Assembly (NCBI RefSeq): GCF_030009775.1
Contig: NZ_JASCTH010000003.1
Span: 1 to 64,000, forward strand
Origin: Actinoplanes sandaracinus
GTDB taxonomy: Bacteria > Actinomycetota > Actinomycetes > Mycobacteriales > Micromonosporaceae
Reading direction: 5' to 3'
Length of the DNA stretch: 64,000 nt
Shown: piece after piece, positions 52,126 to 63,809 of the stretch
How the letters are laid out: every line of letters begins with the position of its first letter
Numbering within the stretch: position 1 is the stretch's first letter
Translations under genes and position numbers: made by a program
Notes under the pieces: model-generated
The model's input: the letters and a program-made list of their open reading frames with translations, nothing else
What the model was told of the DNA's origin: nothing
The model's database searches: none

Positions 52126-52863
52126 ATGAGCCTGTGGCGCAACGTCCGAGGCGAGATGGCCGGCGCATGGCGGTCGATCTGTTACGACCTGGGCCGCCGC
52201 CCGGCCGAGCGGGATCCGGGGCCGGACGTCACTTCGACGGGATTGAACACGTTCCCGGGGTCACTGGTCGACCTGCCGGCCGGGCCACCGGAGACGGACG
52301 CCCGGCCTCCACGGCGATTTGTCGCTGTTACCGCCTTCTGCGCACTCGCCGCGTGCGGCGCGGCCGGTTCGTACATCGTGGCGACCACGGCCTTCGCCGG
52401 GCGGATGAGCGACACCACGGTCGCCGCGGCGGCGCCGCCGGGAGGGCACGAGGCGCAGGACGAGGCGATCCGCGGCGGAATGGCGGGCATGGGCCGGGTG
52501 CCGCAGACGCCGGGGAGGCAGCGCGCCGTCCCCACGCCCACGGTGACGGCGACGAGCGGGGCCGTCGGTGTGGCGGTCCCGCCGCAGGCCACGGCGACCC
52601 GGTCCGCCGCCAGAGCCGGCACGGGCCGCACCGCGGGCGGCACCACCAAACCGGTCACGGTCGATCCCGAATGCCACTGCGAGACGCCGCCGGTGCCGAC
52701 GCCCACCGCACCGTCCGACCCGTCCGCCTCGGCGTCCGTTTCCGCCTCCCCGGCGGCGAGCGACTCACCCTCGCCGAGCACGAGCGAGTCGCTCTCCCCC
52801 GCCCCGGACGGCATCGCCCCGAGCGCGGACAGTGACCGACATCACCGCAGGCACCGTCGCTGA
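52126..52863 (+). CDS. Single-pass membrane protein with Ser/Pro-rich tail
   Basis: A 245-residue protein of no family I recognise. A cytoplasmic N-terminus of about 70 residues, one transmembrane helix (FVAVTAFCALAACGAAGSYIVATTAF in two parts, about residues 66-91), then an extracellular Thr/Ser/Pro/Ala-rich region with an ECHCETPP Cys pair and a repetitive SASVSASPAASDSPSPSTSE tail ending in HHRRHRR. The low-complexity outside part suggests a wall-spanning or stalk role. The ATG has GGAG eight to nine bases upstream. Located just before pknL. Confidence 0.7.
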   Translation: MSLWRNVRGEMAGAWRSICYDLGRRPAERDPGPDVTSTGLNTFPGSLVDLPAGPPETDARPPRRFVAVTAFCALAACGAAGSYIVATTAFAGRMSDTTVAAAAPPGGHEAQDEAIRGGMAGMGRVPQTPGRQRAVPTPTVTATSGAVGVAVPPQATATRSAARAGTGRTAGGTTKPVTVDPECHCETPPVPTPTAPSDPSASASVSASPAASDSPSPSTSESLSPAPDGIAPSADSDRHHRRHRR

Positions 52864-52997
52864 CAAAAGCGTAATATCCGTTTTGCGGATCCGTATGACG
52901 TCAATCGGCGCTGGTCACACGCGTTTGCGTACCCGTTTGGACTCAGCTGTGACATCCTGGGTCGCCCTCACTGGAAAGACACATACACTTCACGCCG
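52864..52997 (+). promoter_or_regulatory. pknL upstream region and -10 box
   Basis: AT-richer 134 bases. TACACT (52984-52989) stands eight bases before the ATG of pknL, consistent with a leaderless start. Also present are the inverted repeat ATCCG-TTTTG-CGGAT (52876-52890) and the palindrome TGACGTCA (52896-52903), either of which might bind a regulator. Confidence 0.4.
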
Positions 52998-55007
52998 ATG
53001 GACACCACAGTCGCCGATACGTTGATCGGCACAACGATTGACGGGCGCTACCGGATCACCGGTCGCGTCGCCCGTGGTGGCATGGCGACCGTCTACCGGG
53101 CCACCGACGAGCGGCTGGAGCGCACCGTCGCTCTGAAGATCATCCACCCGTCGCAGGCCACCAACGTCCACTTCGTCGATCGGTTCACCGACGAGGCCAA
53201 GACGATCGCCCGCCTGACCCACCCGAACGTCGTGGCGGTCTACGACCAGGGCCGCCACCAGGGTCTCCCCTACCTGGTGATGGAGTTCGTGCAGGGCCGC
53301 ACCCTGCGTGACCTGCTGGCCCAGCGCACCCGGCTGAGCCCGGTCGAGGCCTTGGCGATCCTGGAGCAGATGCTCGCCGCGATCGCCGCCGCGCACCGCG
53401 CCGGCCTGGTGCACCGCGACGTCAAGCCGGAGAACGTGCTGGTCGCCGAGGCGCCCAGCGGCGGCACGGCCGATCTGGTCGACGCGGTGGTCAAGGTGGC
53501 CGATTTCGGTCTGGCCCGGGCCATCGAGGCCAGCACGGTCGACGACACCGGCCAGCTGATGGCGACGGTGGCCTACGTGGCTCCCGAGCTTGTGCAGAAC
53601 GGGCAGGCCGACGCCCGCACCGACGTCTACTCGGCCGGCATCGTGCTCTTCGAGATGCTCACCGGCCGGGTGCCCTACGACGGCGCCGAGCCGATCGAGG
53701 TGGCCTGGCAGCACGTCGACAACGACGTCCCGGTGCCCTCGTCGATCGTCCCCGGCCTGCCCGCGATCCTGGACCGGCTCGTCGCCCGGGCCACCCGGCG
53801 TGATCCGGGTTCCCGTCCGACCGACGCCGGCGGGCTGCTGACCGAGGTGCAGACCGCCCGCGACGGCCTCGGCGTCGCGCACGCGGAGGCCGCGACCGCG
53901 ATGATGCGCCCGGTCCCCGGTGTGCCCGGCAGCACCGACGCGACGAGGATCGTCCCGGCCATCCCGTCGGCCGACGCCACCGCGCTGGTGCCGGCGGTCC
54001 CGGCCGGCACCTACCAGTCGTCACATCGGCCGTCCTGGGCCCGGCTGCCGGAGCAGGGCAACAGCCGTAACGCTCCGTACCGCCAGGTCGCCGCCCCGCC
54101 CGTGGGCGGGGGCGGCTTCTTCTCCGACCGTCGCCGTCTCGTGCTGACGTCTCTGGTCGCCGTGATGGCCGTGGTCGTCCTCGGCAGCGCCTGGTGGGTG
54201 ACGATGGGCCGCTACACCGAGGCGCCCACGCTGCTCACGATGAGCCAGGATCAGGCCACCCAGCTCGCCAAGCAGCAGGGCTTCGACATCCTCGTCGGCG
54301 AGAGCAAGTTCGATCTCAACGAGCCCATCGTGCCCAAGGGCTCGGTCCTCGAACAGAGCCCCGGCCCGCAGGAGAAGATCGTCAAGGGTGACAAGATCAC
54401 CGTCATCCTGTCGCTCGGCCCCGAGGTGCACGCGGTTCCTGAGCTGGAGGGTCAGGAGCTGACCTTCGCCAAGGCCCAGCTGGAGTCGCTCAAGCTCGTG
54501 GTGAAACAGGGCAAGGGCTTGTACAGCGACACCGCCCCCGAGGGCGTGGTCCTCTCCACCGATCCCAAGGCCGGCACCGAGCTGAAGCCCGGTGACACCG
54601 TGACGCTCGTGCTGAGCAAGGGCAAGGCCCCGATCACCATCCCCGACCTGGTCGGCGAGAACGTCAACAACGCCCGCACGATCCTCGCTCAGCGTGGCCT
54701 GAAAGCCGCCGAACAGTCCCAGGAGAGCAACGAGCCGGCCGACACCGTGCTGGCCCAGTCGCCCAAGGCGGGCACCGGCGTGGAGAAGAACGCCCAGGTC
54801 ACCCTCACGGTGAGCAAGGGTCCCGCACAGATCACCCTGCCCGACGTGACCAACCAGCCGTGCACCCAGGCGGCGGCGGCGCTCCAGCAACTGGGAGTCC
54901 AGGTCCAGACGAACGGTGACCCGAACCAGACAACCCGGCAGATGAACCCGGGCCCGGGAAGCCAGGTCGCCCCGCAGAGCGTGGTCCAGTTGGTGTGTTT
55001 CTTTTGA
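52998..55007 (+). CDS. pknL: PASTA-domain Ser/Thr protein kinase, PknL-like
   Basis: A 669-residue Stk1-type kinase. Catalytic Lys47 (VALKII), HRDVKPEN with Asp141, DFG with Asp169 and activation-loop Thr/Ser residues (STVDDTGQLMATVAYVAPE) are intact. A Pro/Ala/Arg-rich juxtamembrane segment leads to one transmembrane helix near 379-399 and four extracellular PASTA repeats that sense peptidoglycan fragments. The neighbouring Rv2175c homologue and prenyl synthase/metF order point to PknL rather than PknB. Role: coupling of cell-wall state to transcription or division. Confidence 0.9.
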   Translation: MDTTVADTLIGTTIDGRYRITGRVARGGMATVYRATDERLERTVALKIIHPSQATNVHFVDRFTDEAKTIARLTHPNVVAVYDQGRHQGLPYLVMEFVQGRTLRDLLAQRTRLSPVEALAILEQMLAAIAAAHRAGLVHRDVKPENVLVAEAPSGGTADLVDAVVKVADFGLARAIEASTVDDTGQLMATVAYVAPELVQNGQADARTDVYSAGIVLFEMLTGRVPYDGAEPIEVAWQHVDNDVPVPSSIVPGLPAILDRLVARATRRDPGSRPTDAGGLLTEVQTARDGLGVAHAEAATAMMRPVPGVPGSTDATRIVPAIPSADATALVPAVPAGTYQSSHRPSWARLPEQGNSRNAPYRQVAAPPVGGGGFFSDRRRLVLTSLVAVMAVVVLGSAWWVTMGRYTEAPTLLTMSQDQATQLAKQQGFDILVGESKFDLNEPIVPKGSVLEQSPGPQEKIVKGDKITVILSLGPEVHAVPELEGQELTFAKAQLESLKLVVKQGKGLYSDTAPEGVVLSTDPKAGTELKPGDTVTLVLSKGKAPITIPDLVGENVNNARTILAQRGLKAAEQSQESNEPADTVLAQSPKAGTGVEKNAQVTLTVSKGPAQITLPDVTNQPCTQAAAALQQLGVQVQTNGDPNQTTRQMNPGPGSQVAPQSVVQLVCFF

Positions 55008-55912
55008 TCAGGCGGATCGGCTCACACACGAAGACGTCGGGCGGGCTGGCCAAGGCCGCCCTCCCCTACGTCGACGCCGCGGGTTCGGAGACCCTCCAGG
55101 TGTACGTCTCCAACTCCCGCGGCTGGGCTCTGCCCGCCGGTGACCCGAAACAGGACACCCTGTTCCGGGACGGCATCGGTGAGCGCGGCCTGCCCGCCTA
55201 CATCCACGCGTCGCTGCTGGTCAACCTCGGCTCACCGACCGAACTGACGGTCGAGCGGTCGGTGGCCACGCTGGAGCACGCCCTTCAGCGCGGTAAGGCG
55301 ATCGGCGCGACCGCCGTCGTCTATCACGCCGGCAGCGCGGTCGACGAGGAGCACGGCGAGAAGGCGCTGCACCAGCTCCGCGAGGCGCTGCTGCCGCTGC
55401 TGGACCGGGCGGCCGCCGAGGGACTGCCGAGACTGCTGGTCGAGCCGAGCGCCGGTGGCGGCCGCAGCCTGGCGTCGAAGGTGCAGGACCTGGCGCCCTA
55501 CCTCGCGGCCGTCGAAGGCCACCCCTGGCTGGGCGTCTGCTTCGACACCTGCCACGCCTGGGCGGCCGGGCACGACCTGGCCACTCCCGGTGGCATGACG
55601 GAGACGCTGGACGCCCTGGTCGCGGCGGCCGGGCCGGGCCGGCTCCAGCTGATCCACGCGAACGACTCGAAGGACGAGTGCGGCTCCACCAGGGACCGGC
55701 ACGAGACGATCGGCAAGGGCCTGATCGGCGCGAAACCGTTCGCCGAGCTGTTCGCCCATCCGGCCACCGCCGGGGTGCCGGTGATCGTGGAGACGCCGAC
55801 GGTCGGGCACGAGGGCCACGCCGCCGACATCGAGCTGCTCAAGAGCCTGCGAGAGGGCTTGCCGGAGGGCTTGCCAGAAGCTCCCGGAGCCGAAGCGCGG
55901 GCTCCTCGCTGA
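55004..55912 (+). CDS. nfo: Deoxyribonuclease IV (endonuclease IV, AP endonuclease)
   Basis: A 302-residue TIM-barrel AP endonuclease with three zinc ions: RIGSHTKTSGGLAKA at the start, VYHAGSAVDEEHGEKAL, LLVEPSAGGG, GVCFDTCHAWAAGHD, LIHANDSKDECGSTRDRHETIGKGLIG and VIVETPTVGHEGH are all standard. It cuts abasic sites in base-excision repair. The TTG at 55004 overlaps the pknL stop (TTGA); a GTG at 54995 is possible. Its 3' end overlaps the convergent LysR gene by 74 bases. Confidence 0.9.
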   Translation: MIRRIGSHTKTSGGLAKAALPYVDAAGSETLQVYVSNSRGWALPAGDPKQDTLFRDGIGERGLPAYIHASLLVNLGSPTELTVERSVATLEHALQRGKAIGATAVVYHAGSAVDEEHGEKALHQLREALLPLLDRAAAEGLPRLLVEPSAGGGRSLASKVQDLAPYLAAVEGHPWLGVCFDTCHAWAAGHDLATPGGMTETLDALVAAAGPGRLQLIHANDSKDECGSTRDRHETIGKGLIGAKPFAELFAHPATAGVPVIVETPTVGHEGHAADIELLKSLREGLPEGLPEAPGAEARAPR

Positions 55913-56720
55913 TCGGGGTGCGCAACACCTCGACCCGGTGAACCAGCCGGGGCGCCGTGATCGGCACCCCGGCCAGGCCGGGTTGGCGGGCCACGATCGC
56001 GGCAGGCAGCACCGCCAGCCCGTGCCCGGCCGCGATCAAGCCGGTCAGCACCGTGACCTCGGCGCCGTCGTAACGCAGGCCGGTCCGCAGCCCGTCGACG
56101 GGGAGCCGGGTGTACGGCGCGACCGCGGGCGCGTCGATCCAGTAGGCGTCCGCCAGATCGCCCAGATCGAGGCCGCCGCGCCGGGCGAGCGGGTGACCCG
56201 CCGGGACCGCCACCACGGCCGGGCTCACGGCCACGGAGACCGCGCCGGCCTCGGGCAGCGGCAGCGGGTCGCTGGGCGCCACGAAGCCGTCGACCAGCCC
56301 GAGGTCGATCTCTCCGGCGGCCGCGGCGGCGACGATCCGGTCCCGGTCGGCGACCAGGACGCGGCAGTCCAGCCGGGCCGCATCGGCGCGGAGCCGGGTC
56401 AGCGCCGTGGCCACCGGGGACGACCAAGCGAGTGGGGTGAGCCCGAGGATCAGACGGCCGGGCGGCGAGTCGGCGCGGGCCACGTCGGCCCGGGCCGCGG
56501 CGAGCCGGGCCAGGATCAGCGTGGCGTGCCGGCGCAGGCGCTCGCCGGCCGAGGTGAGGGCGACCGGGCGGCGGGTCAGCAGGACGGTGCCGAGGTCGGC
56601 CTCCAGGACGGCGATCTGCTGGGAGACGGCCGACTGGGTGTAGCTGAGCCGCTGCGCGGCGGCGGAGAACGAGCCGGTCTCGGCGACCGCGATGAAGGTA
56701 CGTAGCAGGTGCGGGTCCAC
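55839..56720 (-). CDS. LysR family transcriptional regulator
   Basis: A 293-residue LTTR: HTH region DPHLLRTFIAVAETGSFSAAAQRLSYTQSAVSQQIAVLEADLG, then a substrate-binding-like effector domain. GTG at 56720 is leaderless, seven bases after TAGCAT. It is divergent from a glutamine-amidotransferase-like gene, its likely target. The C-terminal 74 bases overlap the end of nfo on the other strand, which is unusual. Confidence 0.88.
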   Translation of the reverse strand: MDPHLLRTFIAVAETGSFSAAAQRLSYTQSAVSQQIAVLEADLGTVLLTRRPVALTSAGERLRRHATLILARLAAARADVARADSPPGRLILGLTPLAWSSPVATALTRLRADAARLDCRVLVADRDRIVAAAAAGEIDLGLVDGFVAPSDPLPLPEAGAVSVAVSPAVVAVPAGHPLARRGGLDLGDLADAYWIDAPAVAPYTRLPVDGLRTGLRYDGAEVTVLTGLIAAGHGLAVLPAAIVARQPGLAGVPITAPRLVHRVEVLRTPISEEPALRLRELLASPPASPLAGS

Positions 56721-56727
56721 ATCAGCA

Positions 56728-56733
56728 ATGCTA
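56728..56733 (-). promoter_or_regulatory. -10 box of leaderless lysR gene
   Basis: TAGCAT on the minus strand, seven bases before the GTG at 56720. Confidence 0.45.
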
Positions 56734-56791
56734 ATGCCGTGGTCACTTCTGATCGTTGGACGTGATGTCCGCCAGCCGAAAGGATGGTCGC

Positions 56792-57496
56792 ATGAAGACG
56801 ATCGCCCTGGTCGGAGACCGCTCACCGGCCGTCCGCGCGCACACCCGCATCCCGGTCCTGCTCGACGTCCTCCGGGACGACGAGGACCTGGACGTCTACT
56901 GGATCCCGACTCCGGACGCCGAGGACCCGGCGGCCCTGGACGGGTTCGACGGAATCTGGCTGGTGCCGGGCAGCCCGTACCGCAGCATCGAAGGAGCCGT
57001 GACGGCCGCGCGGACCGCCCGCACCGGCGGTGTGCCGTTCCTCGGCACCTGCGGTGGCTTCCAGCACGCCATGCTGGAGTTCGCCCGCAACGTGTGCGGT
57101 TTCAGCGGCGCCCGGCACGCCGAGTACGGGCCGGCCGGCGACGACGAGCTGATCGTGCCGCTGGCCTGCTCACTGGCCGGGCACGAGGCCGCGGTCGATC
57201 TGGCCCCCGGCTCGCTCGCCGAACGACTGCTCGGCGCCGCCCGGACCGTCGAGCGTTACCACTGCAGTTACGGTCTCGACACCGCCCACCTCGGTCTGCT
57301 GGCCGAGCACGGGATGCGGTTCACCGGCCACGACGACACCGGCGCGGTGCGGGCGGCCGAACTCCCCGGCCACCCGTTCTTCCTGGCCACCCTCTTCCAG
57401 CCGGAACTCGCCGGCGACGGCACGGACCCGCACCCGCTGATCCGCGGCTTCGTCCACGCCGCCGCCCGCCGGGCCGCCGGTCACCTCGCGGTGTAG
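56792..57496 (+). CDS. Class I glutamine amidotransferase-like protein (CTP synthase C-terminal related)
   Basis: A 234-residue GATase fold: ALVGDRSPAVRAHTRIPVLL, WLVPGSPYRSIEGAVTAARTAR (oxyanion region), FLGTCGGFQHAMLEFARNV with the nucleophile Cys, and HCSYGL. The C-terminal catalytic His is less clear (HPFFLATLFQPEL contains the Pro-Glu of the triad). Resembles stand-alone CTP-synthase C-terminal-domain proteins of unknown function. The ATG at 56792 has AAAGGA seven bases upstream. Divergent from a LysR gene. Confidence 0.82.
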   Translation: MKTIALVGDRSPAVRAHTRIPVLLDVLRDDEDLDVYWIPTPDAEDPAALDGFDGIWLVPGSPYRSIEGAVTAARTARTGGVPFLGTCGGFQHAMLEFARNVCGFSGARHAEYGPAGDDELIVPLACSLAGHEAAVDLAPGSLAERLLGAARTVERYHCSYGLDTAHLGLLAEHGMRFTGHDDTGAVRAAELPGHPFFLATLFQPELAGDGTDPHPLIRGFVHAAARRAAGHLAV

Positions 57497-57545
57497 CCGG
57501 ACGCGGCGGCCGTGGCGGAAGACCGCTGCCGCCGGCCGGCGACGG

Positions 57546-61489
<3,944 letters not shown>

Positions 61490-61511
61490 CGGATGTCTCC
61501 TCAAACAGTTA

Positions 61512-61522
61512 GGAAACTTTCC
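61512..61522. promoter_or_regulatory. Palindrome GGAAACTTTCC in chitinase leader
   Basis: An 11-base palindrome just after the predicted transcription start and before the ribosome site of the chitinase. The place suits a repressor operator responding to chitin sugars. It does not match the DasR consensus. Confidence 0.5.
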
Positions 61523-61540
61523 AATGAGAGGGATGAGGAG

Positions 61541-61570
61541 ACGGTAGTCACATCGATTAACAACAGTCAA
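61541..61570 (-). promoter_or_regulatory. Chitinase promoter
   Basis: Minus strand: TTGACT (61565-61570), 18-base spacer, TACCGT (61541-61546). Transcription would begin near 61534, giving a leader of about 45 bases. Confidence 0.6.
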
Positions 61571-61579
61571 GCAACGTGA

Positions 61580-61594
61580 AGACCTTTAAGGTCT
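61580..61594. promoter_or_regulatory. Palindrome AGACCTTTAAGGTCT upstream of chitinase promoter
   Basis: Perfect 7-bp arms around a single T, ten bases upstream of the -35 box. An activator or second repressor site is possible. It also lies about 70 bases upstream of the divergent glutathione peroxidase gene. Confidence 0.5.
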
Positions 61595-61648
61595 CTTTAA
61601 CATCGCGACGCTGGATACGACGGGGTGCAATCGGGCGGACACACCCAG

Positions 61649-61654
61649 TAGTCT
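61649..61654 (+). promoter_or_regulatory. -10 box of leaderless glutathione peroxidase gene
   Basis: TAGTCT, seven bases before the ATG at 61662. Confidence 0.5.
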
Positions 61655-61661
61655 TCCCGTC

Positions 61662-62135
61662 ATGACCATCTTCGACGTCAGCATTGGCGCCCTCACCGGT
61701 GGCGCGACCGAATTGGACCGTTACCGCGGGTCGGTCGTCCTGGTGGTCAATGTGGCCTCACGCTGCGGCCTGACCCCGCAGTACTCCGGATTGCAAAGCC
61801 TCTACGAGACCTACCGCGACCGCGGCCTGGTGCTGGTGGGCGTGCCGTGCGACCAGTTCGCCGGCCAGGAGCCCGGCACCGCCGACGAGATCGACGAGTT
61901 CTGCCGGGTGAACTACGGCGTGACCTTCCCCGTGACCGAGAAAGTCGAGGTCAACGGCTCCGGCCGGCACCCGCTCTACCGCGAGCTGGTCGGTGACGGC
62001 GACGACATCCAGTGGAACTTCGAGAAGTTCGTCGTCGCCCCCGACGGCACCGTGGCGGCCCGCTTCGCCCCGGGCACCACACCGGATGACGCCGAGCTGG
62101 TCGCGACGATCGAGAAGCTGCTGCCCCGCGGATGA
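61662..62135 (+). CDS. Glutathione peroxidase-family thiol peroxidase
   Basis: A 157-residue thioredoxin-fold peroxidase. The peroxidatic Cys35 is in NVASRCGLTPQY; the Gln and Trp of the family are in FAGQEPG and WNFEKFVV. No selenocysteine. In Actinobacteria, which lack glutathione, these enzymes most likely use thioredoxin; substrates are peroxides. Its stop overlaps the start of the DUF429 gene (ATGA), so they form an operon. Confidence 0.9.
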   Translation: MTIFDVSIGALTGGATELDRYRGSVVLVVNVASRCGLTPQYSGLQSLYETYRDRGLVLVGVPCDQFAGQEPGTADEIDEFCRVNYGVTFPVTEKVEVNGSGRHPLYRELVGDGDDIQWNFEKFVVAPDGTVAARFAPGTTPDDAELVATIEKLLPRG

Positions 62136-62809
62136 GCATCCACGTGATCGGGGTCGACGCGTACGCGCTCGGCTGGGTCGGCGTCGAGTTGCGCGACGGC
62201 GCCTTCGGGCGCGCCGTCCTGGCGGCCACCCTCTACGAGATCGTCGCCGGCAGCTCGGGCGCCGCCGTGATCGGCGTGGACATCCCCCTCGGCATGCTGC
62301 CGGACCGCTGGCGGGCCGCCGACACCCTCGCCGCCGACCAGCTCGGCCCGCGCCGGGGCAGCGTCTTCCGGGTGCCGCCGCGGCCGGTGTGGCAGGAACC
62401 CGACTTCGCCTCCGCCAACCGGGTCTGCCGCGAGCTGACCGGGGCCGGCCTGAGCCGGCAGTCCTGGGCCCTGCGGCCCAAGCTGCTGGAAGCGAACGCG
62501 ATCTGGGAACGGCACCCGAAACTGCTCTTCGAGGCTCACCCGGAAGTGTCGTTCCGCACCATGGCGGGCGAACCCCTGCCGTGGGCGAAGAAGACGTGGA
62601 GCGGCCAGGCCCGGCGCCGCGAGCTGCTCGCCCGCAACGGCATCGTCCTGCCCGACAAGCTCGGCCCGGCCGGTCAGGCGCCGCCGGACGACATCCTCGA
62701 CGCGGCCGCCGTCGCCTGGACCGCCCACCGCGTCGCCACCGGCACCGCGCTCAGCCACCCCAGCCCACCCGAGGAGGAGAACGGCAGCCGGATCGCCATC
62801 TGGTACTAA
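62132..62809 (+). CDS. DUF429 domain protein (RNase H-like fold)
   Basis: A 225-residue DUF429 protein. IGVDAYALGWVGVEL and VIGVDIPLGML carry the two acidic residues of the predicted RNase H-like fold; SVFRVPPRPVWQ, LLEANAIWERHPKLLFEAHPEVSFRTMAGEPLPWAKKTWSG in pieces, and PDDILDAAAVAWTAHRVATG are the other conserved blocks. Predicted nuclease; no proven function. Translationally coupled to the peroxidase gene. Confidence 0.85.
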   Translation: MSIHVIGVDAYALGWVGVELRDGAFGRAVLAATLYEIVAGSSGAAVIGVDIPLGMLPDRWRAADTLAADQLGPRRGSVFRVPPRPVWQEPDFASANRVCRELTGAGLSRQSWALRPKLLEANAIWERHPKLLFEAHPEVSFRTMAGEPLPWAKKTWSGQARRRELLARNGIVLPDKLGPAGQAPPDDILDAAAVAWTAHRVATGTALSHPSPPEEENGSRIAIWY

Positions 62810-62839
62810 AAAAAACCGCCTGCTCGGTACGGCCAGCGG
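62808..62839 (-). terminator. Terminator for proC transcript
   Basis: Minus strand: CCGCTG and CAGGCGG pair (one bulge) around GCCGTACCGAG, followed by eight T. It lies about 90 bases after the proC stop and abuts the DUF429 stop on the other strand. Confidence 0.6.
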
Positions 62840-62929
62840 CAGACAACCGCACCAGAGCCGTCCCCTGGCTCCCGCGCGGCGCCCGCCCGGCGAACGGCCC
62901 CGGCGCGCCTCTCGGGCTGATCGGCGGGG

Positions 62930-63742
62930 CTACTTCGCCTGGGCGGCGATCTCCCGGGCACGGTCGCGGGCCGCCTCCAAGGCGCTCGCCAGGGCCGCGC
63001 GGACCCCGTGGTTCTCCATCTCCCGGAGCGCCGCGGCCGTGGTGCCGGCCGGCGAGGTGACCGCCTCACGGAGCTGGACCGGGTGCTCACCGGAGTCACG
63101 CAGCATGGCCGCCGAGCCGACCGCGGTCTGCACGATCAGCTCCTGCGCCGTCCGGCGCGGCAGCCCGAGCAGCACACCCGCCTCGATCATGGCTTCGACC
63201 ATCAGATAGAAGTAGGCCGGACCGGACCCGGAGAGGGCCGTGACCGCGTCCTGCTGGTACTCCGGAACCCGGACCGTCGAGCCCAGCGGCCGGAACATCG
63301 ACTCCGCGAGGGCCACGTGCTCGTCGGTGGCGTGCGGGCCCGGGGAGATCGCGCTCATCGCCTCGCCGACCATGGCCGGCGTGTTGGTCATCACCCGCAC
63401 CACCGGGGTGCCCTCGGGCAGCCGGGCGGCGAAGAAGCTGGTGGGCAGGCCGGCGCAGAGCGAGACGACGAGCTTGCCCGCGGTGACTCCCGGGGCGATC
63501 TCGTCGAGCAGCGCGGCGCAGTCCTGCGGCTTGACCCCGACCGCCACGATGTCGGCGCGCGTGACCGCCTCGGCGTTGCCGGTGACCGTCACGCCGTACC
63601 GCTCGGCCAGCTCGGCGGCGCGCGCCGCACGCCGGGCGGTCACCAGCAGGTGGCCGGCCGGGTGACCGGACCGCAGCAGGCCGGAGAGGACGAGTTCACC
63701 CATCTTGCCGGCCCCGAGGACGGCGACGGTGTGCTGGGACAA
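62930..63742 (-). CDS. proC: Pyrroline-5-carboxylate reductase
   Basis: Last step of proline synthesis: NAD(P)H-dependent reduction of pyrroline-5-carboxylate. VAVLGAGKMGELVLSGLL is the Rossmann motif, VRVMTNTPAMVGEAM and the C-terminal signature ALSGSGPAYFYLMVEAMIEAGVLLGLPR and TSPAGTTAAAL are conserved. 270 residues. The TTG at 63742 has GAGGAG six bases upstream. A hairpin and pfkA lie just upstream on the same strand. Confidence 0.94.
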   Translation of the reverse strand: MSQHTVAVLGAGKMGELVLSGLLRSGHPAGHLLVTARRAARAAELAERYGVTVTGNAEAVTRADIVAVGVKPQDCAALLDEIAPGVTAGKLVVSLCAGLPTSFFAARLPEGTPVVRVMTNTPAMVGEAMSAISPGPHATDEHVALAESMFRPLGSTVRVPEYQQDAVTALSGSGPAYFYLMVEAMIEAGVLLGLPRRTAQELIVQTAVGSAAMLRDSGEHPVQLREAVTSPAGTTAAALREMENHGVRAALASALEAARDRAREIAAQAK

Positions 63743-63764
63743 CGCGGACTCCTCGATGGAAGAC

Positions 63765-63797
63765 GAAATGCCGGGAGCGGTTCACCGCTCCCGGCAT
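63765..63797 (-). terminator. Terminator of pfkA
   Basis: ATGCCGGGAGCGG pairs perfectly with CCGCTCCCGGCAT around TTCA, a 13-bp stem, followed on the minus strand by TTTCGTCTTCC. It begins 13 bases after the pfkA stop. Confidence 0.8.
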
Positions 63798-63809
63798 CGC
63801 AACGGTGGA

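Noticed and set aside
61580..61594. DasR-responsive element at the chitinase
   Set aside because: Shares GGTCT/AGACC halves with the dre motif but in the wrong order and spacing; left as an unassigned palindrome.
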